This document shows positions 11,676 to 24,041 of a stretch of 64,000 nucleotides of DNA, piece by piece; the stretch's first letter is position 1; every line of letters starts with the position of its first letter. The DNA comes from Blakeslea trispora (lineage: Eukaryota; Mucoromycota; Mucoromycetes; Mucorales; Choanephoraceae). The position numbers were made by a program, and so were the translations under genes. Under the pieces are notes generated by a model. The model searched no databases. It was not told the origin of the DNA and saw only the letters and a program-made list of their open reading frames with translations. The DNA is taken from contig JAIWNE010000027.1 of NCBI GenBank assembly GCA_025331445.1, positions 273,945-337,944 on the forward strand, in the 5' to 3' direction.

Positions 11676-13826
11676 ATGGGAAAAGAAAAGAAGTCGACTA
11701 TCAAGTTTCAAAAGAACAAGCTCAAGGGCGTTATTAGCCGTAGAAAAGAAGTCAACAAGTTTAAGAAACAGATAGCCAAACGTCAAGCTCGTCGTACTGG
11801 CAGTAAAAATCCACATCAAGGTAAGGTCGAAAAAATAACTATTAGGTACAGACAATTCACACACGCAGTAGAAACCGAGGAATCATTAGAAAAAGTAGAA
11901 GAAAAGAAAGAGACGCCCGAGTAAGCTAGTGTATGCAGCCAAAGACATGGAAAGTCACTAACGAATTTTGTTGTTTTCAGAACACCTCAAATCAATCCTG
12001 AAGATTATTTCTGTAATTTTGTTATTGACGATGAAGAACCTTTAGAATTGAGCGATGATGAAGAAGAGGATTTAGACGCTTTGGACGAATTTGAAGCACT
12101 TGCCACTAAAGATGAGTTGATTGTTGAAGAAGGATTAGACCAGGATATGGAAGAAGACGATGAAGAAGATGAAGATGAAGAAGAGCTATCTGATGTTGAT
12201 GAAGACATGAGCAACTCAGAAACAGTGACTATAGACATGTTGAACGAATGGTCTACACAAGCCAACACTAAATCGCCTCTTGCCTGGAAGAAGCTTTTGT
12301 TGGCTTTCCGTTCTATTGTACGATCAGAAGAAGATCTTGACTTTAGTTACCGAGTCGATAACAGCAAAGGTAAAAAGAAATGCATTTAAAAAAGCGAGCA
12401 AGCTTTCTTACTTTTTTCTTTACAGTATACACCAAGTTGGTTCGAAACACCCTGTTAGTTGCCTATCCTATCCTCAGTCAGCACATTTATTTTTTGAAAA
12501 AGGAGAAATATCCTGGCAAGACAAAGAACTGGCCTAAACTTGAAAAAGTAATTCGCCTCTTCTTGAACAACTGTGTACGCTTTTTGCGTGAATTGACTGA
12601 AGACGGCATTATCCAGTATGTTTTGGAAAAGTTGGAACCATGCACACTTTACTTTGGCTGTTTTCCTAAACTCTCGAGAGAATATCTCCGGGTAAAGTTT
12701 CAGAAAAGATGACCAACACCGTATGCTGACTATTGTCTCTATAGGTCTTATTGGATCGTTGGTCTGATGCAGCACTTTCTGAAGAGACACGTAACCGATG
12801 CTTCAAAGCACTTCATCAATTAGGTACAACAGCACTTGACGCTAACCGTAAAAACTACATGCCCAATGTACTCAAGGGTGTCTATCTTATCTTTGCCAAC
12901 CGTGCCACCAAAATCAACCAGGTTAGCTTACCTGTACTTCAACAGATGACAGAGGAAGCAGCCGATCTTTATTGTGTGGACCATCAACTGAGTTATGAAC
13001 ATGCCAGTGTCTATATTCGTCAGTTGGCTGATCATCTCAAGGGAGCCAAAAAGAAGAACACAGCTGAAAGTTTCAAAAAGATCTATACATGGCAATATAT
13101 CAACTGCCTTGATTTCTGGGCCAGTGCAGTCAGTGCTACTTGTGAACCATCTGTAGGAGAGAATTCGCCTATGCAGGCTATTGTACATCCTCTTGTTGAA
13201 GTCACCTTACATACCATCCGTTTGAATCCTACACCTTCGTTCTTGCCTTTGCGCATTCACCTTGTTCGTACACTCACAGGATTGATGGATGGTACTGGTT
13301 ATTATATTCCTCTTGCACCTTATCTCTTTGAAATCTTGAGTAGCGATATCTTAAAGGGTCAACAACCTTCTGTTGATGATATGCCTGAATTTGAATGGCA
13401 ATTACATCTCAAGACACCCAAGAGTTATCTGCAAACAAAAGAATATCAAAGTGCTGTCTTTAATATCATGTATGATTGCCTTATTGATTTTTATGCGTGT
13501 GTTGGTCTCTCGATTGCATTCCCTGAATTAGCTATTCCTGCTATTGTGAAGGTAAGTCCGGAGTTAGAAGATAGCTACAAGATGACTTATTCATGAATCT
13601 ATAGCTGAAAGAATACCAAGGCAAAATGAAGGGTACTCGATTTGCTAAATCTCTTCGTACATTGATCGAAAAGATGGAGACACACAAAAATTACATTGAA
13701 CAAAAGCGAGCACCCATTGAATACACAGCTACTCATTTGCAAGAAGCCAATGCATTCCTTAGAACCACTGATTTCCAAACTACACCATTAGGTCAATTCT
13801 TGAAAAAGAGAAGCCAATCATCATAG
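11676..13826 (+). CDS. NOC2: Nucleolar complex protein NOC2 (60S ribosome biogenesis)
   Basis: Partner of Noc1 and Noc3 in transport and maturation of pre-60S particles. Exons 11676-11920, 11981-12369, 12426-12691, 12745-13551 and 13605-13826 give 642 residues. The basic N-terminus MGKEKKSTIKFQKNKLKGVI is typical, followed by an acidic Glu/Asp block and then the conserved helical-repeat body: LAWKKLLLAFRSIV, VRNTLLVAYPILSQHIY, FGCFPKLSREYLR, WQYINCLDFWASAV, PLRIHLVRTLTGL, FNIMYDCLIDFY and the terminal RFAKSLRTLIEKM. Bases 11821-11868 begin GTAAG, end CAG and are 48 nt without an in-frame stop, so an additional optional in-frame intron would remove 16 residues. The 3' end converges on NIC96 with about 50 bp between stops. 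Confidence 0.92.
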
Positions 13827-13877
13827 AAGAAATTTGTTTGTTTAATATGTCATGTAATTTTTTATTTTATTTTATTT

Positions 13878-16800
13878 TTATAAACGTCTTTTTTGCTGCA
13901 TCATCAGCTCTGTCCTGTTGTTTAGAGGGGGTTAATATGACACCTATAAAATCTCTTCTTGAAGAACTTACTTGGTTAAGCGTATAAGCGTATCATTTGG
14001 AATAAACATTTGAAGAAGACCAGTAAAAGTCAAGATACCTCTTGCCATCTGCTTTAATTGCTGAATTTCATTGACTTGAGAGGTTGTAGGTGAAGTGATT
14101 TGAATGCGATCTACCCAAGTCCTGTAGACAACATCCATGGCATTCATCAGCAGTTCTGGTATATTGTCTTTGATGGTCTGGTCAAGACCTGTGTTGAACT
14201 GAGCTACTGCTTGTTGAATACCATCATAATCTAATGTCAGTGGGATAATATTGAGCTGTATCAACTTTTGAAGGGCATGTTCCGCTGTATCATGTTGATA
14301 GCTACGACGGAAAATCAGCAAATCAACCAGCGTACGAATCGTCAGTCGACGATGACTATCAACTGCGATGCTGAATTGTTCTCGCTTTTCGTAATGAGAC
14401 ATGGTCTCCATGGCAAATTGAATGGTTGCCTCGTTGTCATTATTCTGATAGATAGGATCTGGCCTTGTCTGTAGTGAATGACTTAATTTCTTTGCCAATA
14501 CATCTATCATGGCATTGTATTCCTATTGCATATTGATGAGAAAATAAAATCATAATCATGATTTTGTATACTTACACCAGAAAGACCATAGATATAGACA
14601 GCATCTGTAGGTCGACCAATAGCAGCATATTTTTCAGCCATAGGCACAAGTATAGAACGAGTGTAGTCTCTATCCGAAAACATATGAAGCAGCTCCTTTT
14701 GCTTGTATAAAAGCCCAGACTAAATGACAAGCTGTTCTTTTAGTGAGATGTCCCTTTTTGTATACACATATTTAACTTACATGGTAGCCTGCTTCTAAGG
14801 TACCAATCAATGCTTCGAATTGTTTGGCCTCCACTGTGTATCGAATCAAATGAGAAATAACTAATGGGACCATATCGTTGTTCTTGTAGCCTTGTTTCGT
14901 TGAATAGAGCGTCAGTAGATAAAAGTATTGAACAGCATATTGAGGCTGATCGGCTGGAATCCATGCTTGAATATGTAGATGAATTAATCTGACCAGATTT
15001 AATTGATAGTGCTGTTCATCTGCCTTGATTACTATTCTGGAAAGTTAGATATATATATATTTATACTCTATCTCGGTTTTTTTTTTACTTTACATAGCGT
15101 ATTATTGGTTGTCTTGCTAGGTTCAGGAATTCGAAGCAAACCATGATAGGCCAAGGCAATGGCAAAATGAACAGTTTCTAGTCTAAGATGTTTATATCTA
15201 CAAAGATAATTGATGGCTTTCTCGAATTGGAGTGTATACAAAAGAATCTTGAAATAGTTCCATGGATCAAACTCTTCCTGGTCAAAGTACTGTTCACCAA
15301 GTGATTCAATATGCATTTGAGCATGGAGCAGTGTATAATCTTGTTCCGTTTGCTGTTCCAGTGTTGGGTTTCTAATCAAGACAAGCTGAAGCCAAATGAA
15401 ATCTTCTACATTGCGAATGACATCCGGGACCGTCTTGTTGTGCAATTCGCATCGACCCAAGATCTTGTACAGAATGATCTTATAAGGGTCAACTACATCT
15501 TCACCATAAGAGAATCGAATAAAATCGGTTCGAATGGCTTCTCGCATGGATTTGGAGACACTATAAAGCTCATCAATCGCTTTTGTTGCTCATAGCTAAT
15601 GGAGTTACTTACTTTTGATGATTGGCATATTCCAAGAAATAAGTGACAAAACGTCTTTCATTAAAGAACAATGCTTGCTGTTCTTCTACAAACTGAGCTG
15701 CAATCTGTAAATGACCGGTGCGGATCAAGAAATAGACAAATGCCCAAATAGGCAGCTCTTCCACAATCTCAAGACGATCATCCGTCCAGCCTGTGCTTGT
15801 CTTGAAAGTGTAAAGAATGAAGGCACGTAAACGATGAATGACAGAAGGGTTGCCACCAATTTGAATCTGAGTAGCATGCTTATTCAATGTCTCATTTACC
15901 ATTCGATGCATTCTGTTGAAGAAGGGTAAGTTATAGTCTTTTAAAAAAAAGGATAGCCTACTGTTTCTCTAGCCAAGATCGAGATGCATTCATCAGTTGC
16001 TGGCGTGTGTTGATATACAAAGCGCTTTCATAGGGTTCAGTAGCAATTTGTCGTGTAAATTGTCCTTCAGAGCGACTGTCGACGCATGTGTTTTTAACTA
16101 GATGGCTTAATATGTTCCATGCTTCATAGGCACTAGCTTGAGCCTGTATACATAAAAAATAAGGTGAGTATTCAAGTTGTTTGGACATCCAATTTCCTCC
16201 ATCACCTTTTGAAGTTCGGACATGTTTTGAATACTGGCAAAAGCCTGAATAACATCGAAATCCATATCCAATGATCGATTTTCATTCAATTGACGGACAG
16301 CATTAGCAAATTCAAGGATGCGCTAACAAAATTGAAACATCCATGAATAAACATTGGATAACCTATGACAGATTACACTTACAGAAATACCACTGCCATT
16401 GTTGTGCTGTTGAAATTGAATGAAATCGTTTCGGTTATCAGCCTCCTCTTGGCGTTCTTTCAATAAGGCCATCATATGAGTTTGATGTTGTGCTTCGAAA
16501 TAGGCATCGAATTCCTCTTCATTCTAAACTTCAATGTTAGGCTTACGGTGCAACTAAACTGAATTGCTTACCAGTCGTCGTTGCTCTTCAATGACAGTAA
16601 TCAAAACTCGCTCATGTTCTTCTTCAAGGTATTTCTAAGCAAAAAAAAACATGTCAATCCAACAAAAGAAACACTTTTAGCAAAAGGAGCTTTCTTTACT
16701 TTGACGTCGGTATGATCTTCTTCTTCCACTACTTCGAAAGCGCGGCTGGTATCAATAGGTGAGACGACATGTTCTAAATCGACGCCATCGCTAGCAAGAA

Positions 16801-17040
16801 AATTATGACTGGTTTGTCCAAGTATGAGTAAGGTTTGATTTTTTTTTCTGATTGGGCTATTTGCTATTCTTACGCTCTCGCATCGAGTTCTGGATCGTGT
16901 CTGATTCTTCCTGCCATCGTGCTTGATTCCTTTTCGGTTTGTTCAAGGCTTCTGTGAATAAGAGGAACAGCATCTCTTTCGGCTGAAGGGATCAACAGAT
17001 CTGACTGTTCTTGAAGTTGCCTCAATATATTCTTGAACAT
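13878..17040 (-). CDS. NIC96: Nucleoporin NIC96/Nup93 (inner-ring scaffold of the nuclear pore)
   Basis: Linker and scaffold nucleoporin of the inner ring. Twelve exons on the minus strand: 17040-16874, 16790-16700, 16634-16572, 16523-16383, 16322-16206, 16143-15962, 15912-15613, 15560-15094, 15031-14781, 14719-14576, 14522-13972 and 13914-13878. They give 836 residues, close to yeast Nic96 and human Nup93. The N-terminus MFKNILRQLQEQSDLLIPSA is coiled-coil-like. Diagnostic segments: AYEAWNILSHLVKN, FEKAINYLCRYKHLR followed by VHFAIALAYHGLLRIPEP, and IYGLSGEYNAMIDVLAKKLS. The last exon is inferred from a perfect GTAAGT donor and CAG acceptor; without that splice the protein would stop at 13968 and lack only about 12 residues. 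Confidence 0.9.
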
Positions 17041-17460
17041 GGTTTTATCTTGAAGAAAGAAAAATTTGAGGCAAGATAAAAAGAGAAAAGGTGAAATTCT
17101 ACTTTTTGGCGCGAGTTCAAATACGCGAAAATAAACAGCCCAAATTAGTATACAGGTTTTATCTGCAAAAGATAAATATCATCTCATATAACATCTTGAA
17201 CTCAAGCAAGTTGTGATATTCATCTTTTTTGGTTTCTTCATCAAAAAAAAATCTCTTTCTTTCTCTCTTTCTTTCTCTCTTTCATTTTTGTTGTTAAGAA
17301 CTCAAAATCTTATATTGATCCAGTATGTTTCGAGAAACAAGGCAAGAAATTTCTGGAATATATTTCTATTCAATATTGGTTGTCTCGATCCGTTTTAAAT
17401 GTTGCGTTTCAGTAATGATTTATTGCTACGAGATACTAGTTTGCCGATAGAACATAGATA
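17041..17460. promoter_or_regulatory. Intergenic, probable NIC96 promoter
   Basis: Same-strand gap between the ARM/SPRY stop and the NIC96 start. Contains a pyrimidine-rich tract (about 17253-17300, CTTTCT repeats) and otherwise AT-rich DNA. Confidence 0.45.
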
Positions 17461-20400
17461 CTAAAGCAGTTGACTCAAATAATGCGAAACTCTTTGGTCT
17501 GCTTCAACACTATTTGCCGTCTTCCAATTGTAGGGACGCTCGCCATAATTGATTTGGTATTTCTCGATACCAGTAGCAAAAGGTATATATGGAAGGATAT
17601 CTAGACAATCCCCAAGACTAACAAGGGCTTTTTGTAGACAAAAAAAAAGTGAATAACATATGCATATATTTTCTACCTTGTGTTACCTTTGATGCTTCCA
17701 TTCAGAGTAAAGCCAACTTCGTTTGTTCTTTGAATATAGAGCATGCCAACGATATCTCCATCATTCAACTGGATATGAATGGGATTAGAGCAAGAGGATC
17801 TAAATTCCAAGTGGCACATACGGCTCATTTTGTTGTACTCAAAATAAAAGGCAGAAGTTTCATGAAGACCTTTGAGACCAAAGATAAAGCTAAAGATTTC
17901 CTCACAATAGCGAGAGAAGGAAAAGAAGAAAGCGAGTGAATATAAGTACACTGTTTTTTTTTGCTTTGAATGATATAAGGCACTACCTTCCAGGAGAAGC
18001 AGACTCATAACCATGTTGTAGAAATCCAATAGTCACTTCAAAATAAAGAGATGGCAAAGGCTTTTTGTAAACATCCACAAGCTCAAGAGAGAATGCATGT
18101 TGCTGTAAGCTATCTTGGTCTATAAGTAGAGGAGTCTCTGTAAGTTTCTTGAGAGAAGAAAAGACAGTTCCGTCTATCGGTCTAATATTAGGCTCAATGT
18201 TGCCTGGATCTTCAGGGTTTTGCGTTTTTTCGTTTGGTTCGACTATCTCACTCTCTTCTGTTTCATTGGTTCTTTTCGATGATGTTGGCTCTAGACTAGG
18301 AAAGCGAGGAGGTGGAAGCTCCATACCCATAGATGATTGATGTGCTAATGAACCTACTGGAATATATCCCTCTGGTAGATATTTCAATCTATCCATGGAT
18401 CCACCAAATTGAAATCGACACTGTTGCCCTGTGCTCAAAGATAAAGCCTACGAAAAAAAAATCAATAGTGTTGTGTAGAAAGAAAAAAGAGAGGAATAAA
18501 TAAGAGTTCATGAGGACTACACGATAAGCATAAATTACCGGATACCAAGCTTGAGATGAAGGTACATTGGTAAAAGCTACACCCATATCAACTCCATTTT
18601 TATAATAGCGTATCTCGCCAGCATCAAGGTCAATGGCGCATGTAACAATGTCACCTTCTGACCATTTGAGACCATATGAAGTCTTGACACTAGTGTATCG
18701 TCCATGCCATTTCTTGGATCGATCACCATCATAACCGTATGAATGAATATCATCACCTACACCTTGTCCACCCTCAGGATCAAATTCAAATTGCTCAGTC
18801 ACCCAGCCTACTTGCATCAACCCACTCGATTCTAGAACGATTTCGTAAGCATATTTGTGATGTGTGTCTGCTTCCTGTCTATCCATCAGTGGCGGCACAC
18901 AATGGGTTGCTTTCACTGTTTCAAAAGTCCATGAATTGTTTCGCACTTGAAGTCGATTTTCATAATTGATTAGACAATATTTGGATCGAGATACTAGATC
19001 GATTTCAATAAAAGCTGGATGGTTTCCAACACGAACATGATCGTCCTTTCTGATAGAGCTTGTCTGAAGCTCAGATGCAATATAATGACTGCAATAAGTC
19101 AAAACAAGTCGACTGTAGAACAAGTATGACTTCTTTTCGAGAAGAGAAAGTGCTCTTGTATCTCGCCAAAGCAAGATAGCGAATCGGGCAAAATTGGATT
19201 CATGTATGACAATGTTGGAAGCACTGCTAGTAAACAAGTTACCTAAACAGCTCATGACACAGTCTGTTGGACTACTATCGTTTTCGTACAAATAAGCCAA
19301 GATAGAGAGAAAAGAAGACTCTTGAATCAAGTGCTGTCTTATCAGAGCTTAAAGGAAGAAGAAATGATACATTCGTTAAGATGATTATACATTGAAGAGA
19401 AAAGATGAAAAAACTTACCGTATCGAGAAATAGAATTCAAGAGTGTTAAAGCGTATGCCGACAAATCTAAGTGTTGTTTCTAAGTATACAAAGAAAAATA
19501 GCTTTCCTCTCTTTTTTGTTAGTCTTATTTACTTACCCTTTCTTTTTGTCTCTCGTCCTTGATGCATAGTAGAATCAGTTTGATTTCTGGTTGGCAATGG
19601 ATAAGTTGAAACAAGTCGAGAATTGTTTTGATAGATATCATCCCTGTCTTCCGAATACCTGGTGTTGCTTTCTGCCAAGTTATTGGTATGGTCATCAATG
19701 CCTTGTTGGACCTTTTGTCTATGAACGCTTAGCATACCAATACGATCGACAGTAGAGCTGTCACTGCTCATACTGCTATCATCACTTTCATCGCTGCTAT
19801 CACTTGAATCATCCTGGACATCGACACCTTGTCTAAATCGAGCACGAAGATAATCTCGAGTAGGCAGTTCAACGAAACGACATATCCATTGAATTACCTC
19901 TTCGTACAGCTTGTCTGCTTTTTCCCGATCCAATGCATCCAAGGAATGATCTTGGAAAAAGCGAGATGCCCAACTATCTAGGGTTGGGTATAAAGACAAA
20001 CGTACAAGGGCTTCTATCCATGCGCAAATCGATCTTGGTAAAGCAAGGCATGAAGTTGTCAACAACTCATCTGTTGTGGCTACTTGCTCTCTATCTTCTT
20101 GCCTGGCCTTCATCATACATTTGTAGATGGAAGCATCCATGTCGTCGACTCCGATTGTGATATCATCTAGCATAGAAGAAGGGTATCTGTTTGTTTGGCC
20201 AGTGACCAAGTAACCAATAATTTGATCATTTCCCGCCAAAATGTTAAGGGCAGCTAGTGCACCTACTAGTCGACTACGCATGGTAGCTGAAAGTTCAAAA
20301 TGTTCCAATGAGGGACCTCGCTCAGAAAGAGGTACACTTGTATCTAAAAGAAAGCTCATTTCATCAAAAAGCGTATTTGGTGTCGGTGATGGAGTTCTTT

Positions 20401-22763
20401 CGGGTATTTGGTTTGAGTATGACGAATCAACAGATGGATCCAATAACATAGCCCGATTGTTCTCCTTTCCCTCTTTCTCTACGTCATGTAGAAATGCCGC
20501 TGAACTTTTGCTTTTTCTCCAGTTAAGACTAGCTGATTTCCCTTGACTTTGTGATGCAGCATTCATAAGTGCTTGTGTGATCATGATGGGCAAAAGGGAT
20601 CCAGCAATGCTTTCAATTGTATCGATCAAAGGCTCCGTGATATCATTATTTACTTGAGGTAAAAGAAATGGATCTATTGATATGGTTATTTTTTCTTTTC
20701 TCTCTTTTTCTCAAGATGCTGGATTAATGAATCATCCGTCTTCCTTACTTTTGATTGCCACTTCAAGAACACCCTTTGCACAAGTCAGCTGAATACGTTC
20801 GTGCGAGCCAGAGACACACTGACGGGTAAGATTTTCAAAGCATGTATCACGTATTTTGCAGCTAAATGTATCTATTCAGGGCGGTACAAATGAGTTATAT
20901 AAGCTCTCTGGCTATTGAACCACTCTTACATGTCATCGTCATCACATTGAATATAGCAGCAGCAGCATTGTATTGTACATCAAGTTCTCCTTGAATTAGC
21001 AGTGCATCCAGTGTCTTTACTATTAAATTCAGGTTGGATTCCATAAATGAATGGTTGCTTGCTAGTGATAATAACATAAGTAAACGAAAAAGAAATAGAG
21101 CTGACCAATATATATACTTTACAGACGCAGCAAATCAAGGAGAGTATATCTGATATAAAGATTGACACTTTAATTTTTGGAGATAACGCTAATTCCATCA
21201 AAATATCAAATTCTTGCGCTGAAACAATGTCTTCATGAGACTCTACTTGGCCAGCAAATACATGAAGACATAGAATGGTCCAATAGCGAACATCTTCGTC
21301 ATCCAAAGAAAGACAGTGCATAATTTTCTTGACAATACCTGACCGTACCATTTCACTTCTAAAATTGTCTTGTCCAAAGGCCATAAACTTGATTGTCCGT
21401 AATATAACTCGAGAAATATACATTTCTTCAGCAGAAAGTAATCCTGCTAGAATGGTATGAATTCCTTTGATTCTTCTAAAGCGATCAGCGGCAACATCCT
21501 TCAGGACGAATTCATGCATCAAGCCTGCAGCCCAATAGATCAATTCTACATCATCTCCACGTAAGCAATTGGATATAAGATCAACAATACTATAGTCTAA
21601 TAATTCTGTCAAGATGCGTTTGGCTTCATTGGCATCTACATTTGAAGTGATCCGGACTAGACTCTGCATGCAGAATTTGGGCATGTTTGTGTTACCATAT
21701 GTCATTCTAGCCATTTTCGCTAAAAGACAGACAAATCCATAATCCACCAATACCCTTGGCAATGGCTCTATCTAGTTCATCAGCACTCTTGTCTGTCTCT
21801 TTTTTGTTTTGGTTTTGTTTACCACTCAACGATATTTGGTAAAGAATCATCAATGTCCAATATTTGAGTTCATTGTTACGGATTTGATCTGATGATAAGA
21901 TTCGCTTGATTGGATCCAACACGCCTAAATCCACTGTACGTTGCTTGTTGGCATCTAAACAGTACATCTCAATTGTAAATACTCTGCTGTTATTGTTTAC
22001 TCTTTTTTTTTCTTTACCGTTGCCTTGAATCAAATCACATATAGCCACAGCTACATAGCGCTGAGTGACTTCTTTCATTTCTGGATCTGTACATTTCAGT
22101 GCATCGACCAAGACAGAGAGAGCACCTGCCTCTAGCAGCGCTGTCTTGTTGTTTTCTAAATTTCCCAAATACAGTTTATACAAACAGGGTTTATGACTGT
22201 ATGCGACTTAGCGGCCTACCTTTCCGGGTAAGCAATTGAAGGGCAGGAAGTGCTTTTGACCGAGTTTCTATAGATTGACTTTTGTCACATGAGGCAATTA
22301 CCTTGGGTAAATAAGTAGCTACAAGAAGAACTTAGATCTCCATTACTCTATCAAGCAAATGCTTCTTTCAATTTACCTGACATGGCTCTCTCTAGGATTA
22401 TCTTTGTTGAGCTAGATGGATTTTTTTTTAATTTTTAAGGACATCACTCTTTTTTGTTTGTTTCTTTACCTACTTTGAATATTGACATTATGAGACTGTG
22501 TTAAGTAAGCCAATGATTTCAGTTGAATAGCTAATACAATAAATCAGTATCATCTTTGCCTAGTCGTTTGTTTATTATTTACAGTCTTCTAGTTTAGCTC
22601 CATTTCTGCCTGAGTTTTTCTTTGTATTGTTATGGTCATGAAGTGTCTTTAGGTGCGAATAAACTGAATAGCCCATCAATACAACTGCCATGCCCGAGAA
22701 AAAGTAGATCGTGTTAGACAGTTGGTCATTAAGGAGCGATGAAGACTTTCGGTCTGGATTCAT
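17461..22763 (-). CDS. Membrane-anchored armadillo-repeat and SPRY-domain protein, 1449 aa
   Basis: Fifteen exons on the minus strand: 22763-22583, 22530-22470, 22411-22377, 22318-22220, 22155-22018, 21954-21823, 21767-21123, 21061-20930, 20871-20749, 20652-19537, 19466-19419, 19347-18539, 18447-17987, 17889-17687 and 17627-17461. All phases join. A single N-terminal membrane helix (about residues 16-38, IYFFSGMAVVLMGYSVYS) is followed by armadillo-type helical repeats to about residue 560 (LLEAGALSVLVDALK, RTVDLGVLDPIKRILSSDQI, VDYGFVCLLAKMARM). A disordered Ser/Asp-rich part follows, then a SPRY domain at about 1060-1195 (YEIVLESSGLMQVGW, GVGDDIHSYGYDGD, WSEGDIVTCAIDLD). A second beta-rich segment ends YNWKTANSVE. 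Vac8-like repeats plus SPRY suggest an adaptor on a membrane, perhaps for ubiquitination; this is inference. Confidence 0.8.
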
Positions 22764-23129
22764 GGTCTAATCTATCTGAAAAAAAAAGAAAGGACAGAGA
22801 GAAAAAATAGAGAAATTGAGCTAACCAATGGAAATCTGTTGCTATAAGACAGTTTGTAGTGATATGACATCTTTCTCGGGCTCAAAATGAAACAATTAAG
22901 CATGCAAAAGCTTGCTTATTGAGACAAAAGTATGAAAGTCTTAACAACAAACAGCATTTTCGAACAATCCTACTATATCCTGTATGGATAGCTTCTGTAG
23001 ATGCGTTTGAGTGTTCTCGCTTACAGCTTAAGCATATAATATGCAAGCAGAACTCAGCTCTTTTATTTTCAGATTTTTGGAAAGACTTTTTTTTTTCTTT
23101 TTTTTTGTGTGTGTGTATTGTAGTTTAGC
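22764..23129. promoter_or_regulatory. Divergent promoter region, ARM/SPRY gene and DIM1
   Basis: 366 bp between two divergent starts. Shows T-runs and a TG repeat near 23107-23117 just upstream of DIM1. No coding content recognised. Confidence 0.5.
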
Positions 23130-23871
23130 ATGGTAAGCATAGCTCATGTTAAGGCAGACAGACCATATTAAGCGTGTATACTAACAGCCTCTCCTTCTCT
23201 TTTATTGTAGTCTGTAAGTGATATAAAACAAATCACAAGCTATAACAGAAATAGAGAAACTTACGTAATTGTAGTATTTTCTGCCTCACTTGACTAACGG
23301 CTGGCAAGTAGATCAAGCAATTCTATCAGAAGAAGACCGTGTTGTAGTCATTCGTTTTGGTCATGACTGGGACCCTACATGTATGCAAATGGACGAGATT
23401 TTGTACAGCATTGCAGAGAAAGTCAAAAACTTTGCTGTCATTTATTTAGTAAGACAATAGACTCTATCTTCGATTCAAAAGACAATTCTCTAACATATGC
23501 ATAGGTCGACATTACTGAAGTACCTGATTTCAACAAAGTAAGCTTAAAGGAACATTCGAGAAACAATAAATTAAGTTTCTTGTGATTAGATGTATGAACT
23601 TTACGATCCTTGCACAACCATGTTCTTCTTCCGTAATAAACATATCATGGTCGATTTGGGAACAGGTAACAATAACAAGATCAATTGGGCTTTAGATGAC
23701 AAGCAAGAAATGATTGATCTGATAGAGGTAACAAAAAAAAATTGAGTAACCTCCCCTCAAGCTAATTTCTCTTTCTTTCATTTCAAATTACAGACAGTCT
23801 ACCGTGGAGCGAGAAAGGGAAGAGGTTTAGTCGTATCCCTCAAGGATTATTCAACAAAATATCAATACTAA
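23130..23871 (+). CDS. DIM1: Spliceosomal U5 snRNP protein DIM1 (15 kDa, thioredoxin-like)
   Basis: Thioredoxin-fold subunit of the U5/tri-snRNP needed for pre-mRNA splicing. Proposed exons 23130-23132 (ATG only), 23211-23213 (TCT), 23275-23448, 23505-23537, 23590-23727 and 23794-23871 give exactly 142 residues, the universal DIM1 length. The protein is extremely conserved: VVIRFGHDWDPTCMQMDEI, NFAVIYLVDITEVPDFN, MYELYDPCTTMFFFRNKHIM, DLGTGNNNKINWAL, ETVYRGARKGRGLV. The N-terminus should be M-S-Y-x-L-P-H. The Tyr-Phe-Leu-Pro-His part begins exon 3, the ATG abuts a GTAAGC donor, and the Ser codon appears as a 3-nt exon between a strong acceptor (CTAAC branch site, TTTATTGTAG) and a GTAAGTG donor. 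Skipping it would give M-Y-F. Confidence 0.92.
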
Positions 23872-24041
23872 GCCAAAAGAAGGACTTTCTCTCTCTCTTT
23901 TTTTTTTTGTTTTCTGCTTACTGGCTTGCAAGTGAATTACAATAAATTGTGAGTTTTGCAAAATGGTAATAAGGTTGATTTAATAGTAATACAAATAAAT
24001 AAGAACTTCACGTTTTATGTGAAAGGAATTGGGTATTCTGT

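Noticed and set aside
15311..15595. 94-codon + strand frame within NIC96
   Set aside because: Antisense to conserved NIC96 exon sequence (the AIALAYHGLLR region and its neighbours).
15562..15612. A 16-nt intron (acceptor CATTAG) between NIC96 exons 7 and 8
   Set aside because: Too short and gives the wrong frame; the acceptor TTTATAG 50 nt downstream restores the frame and a normal intron size.
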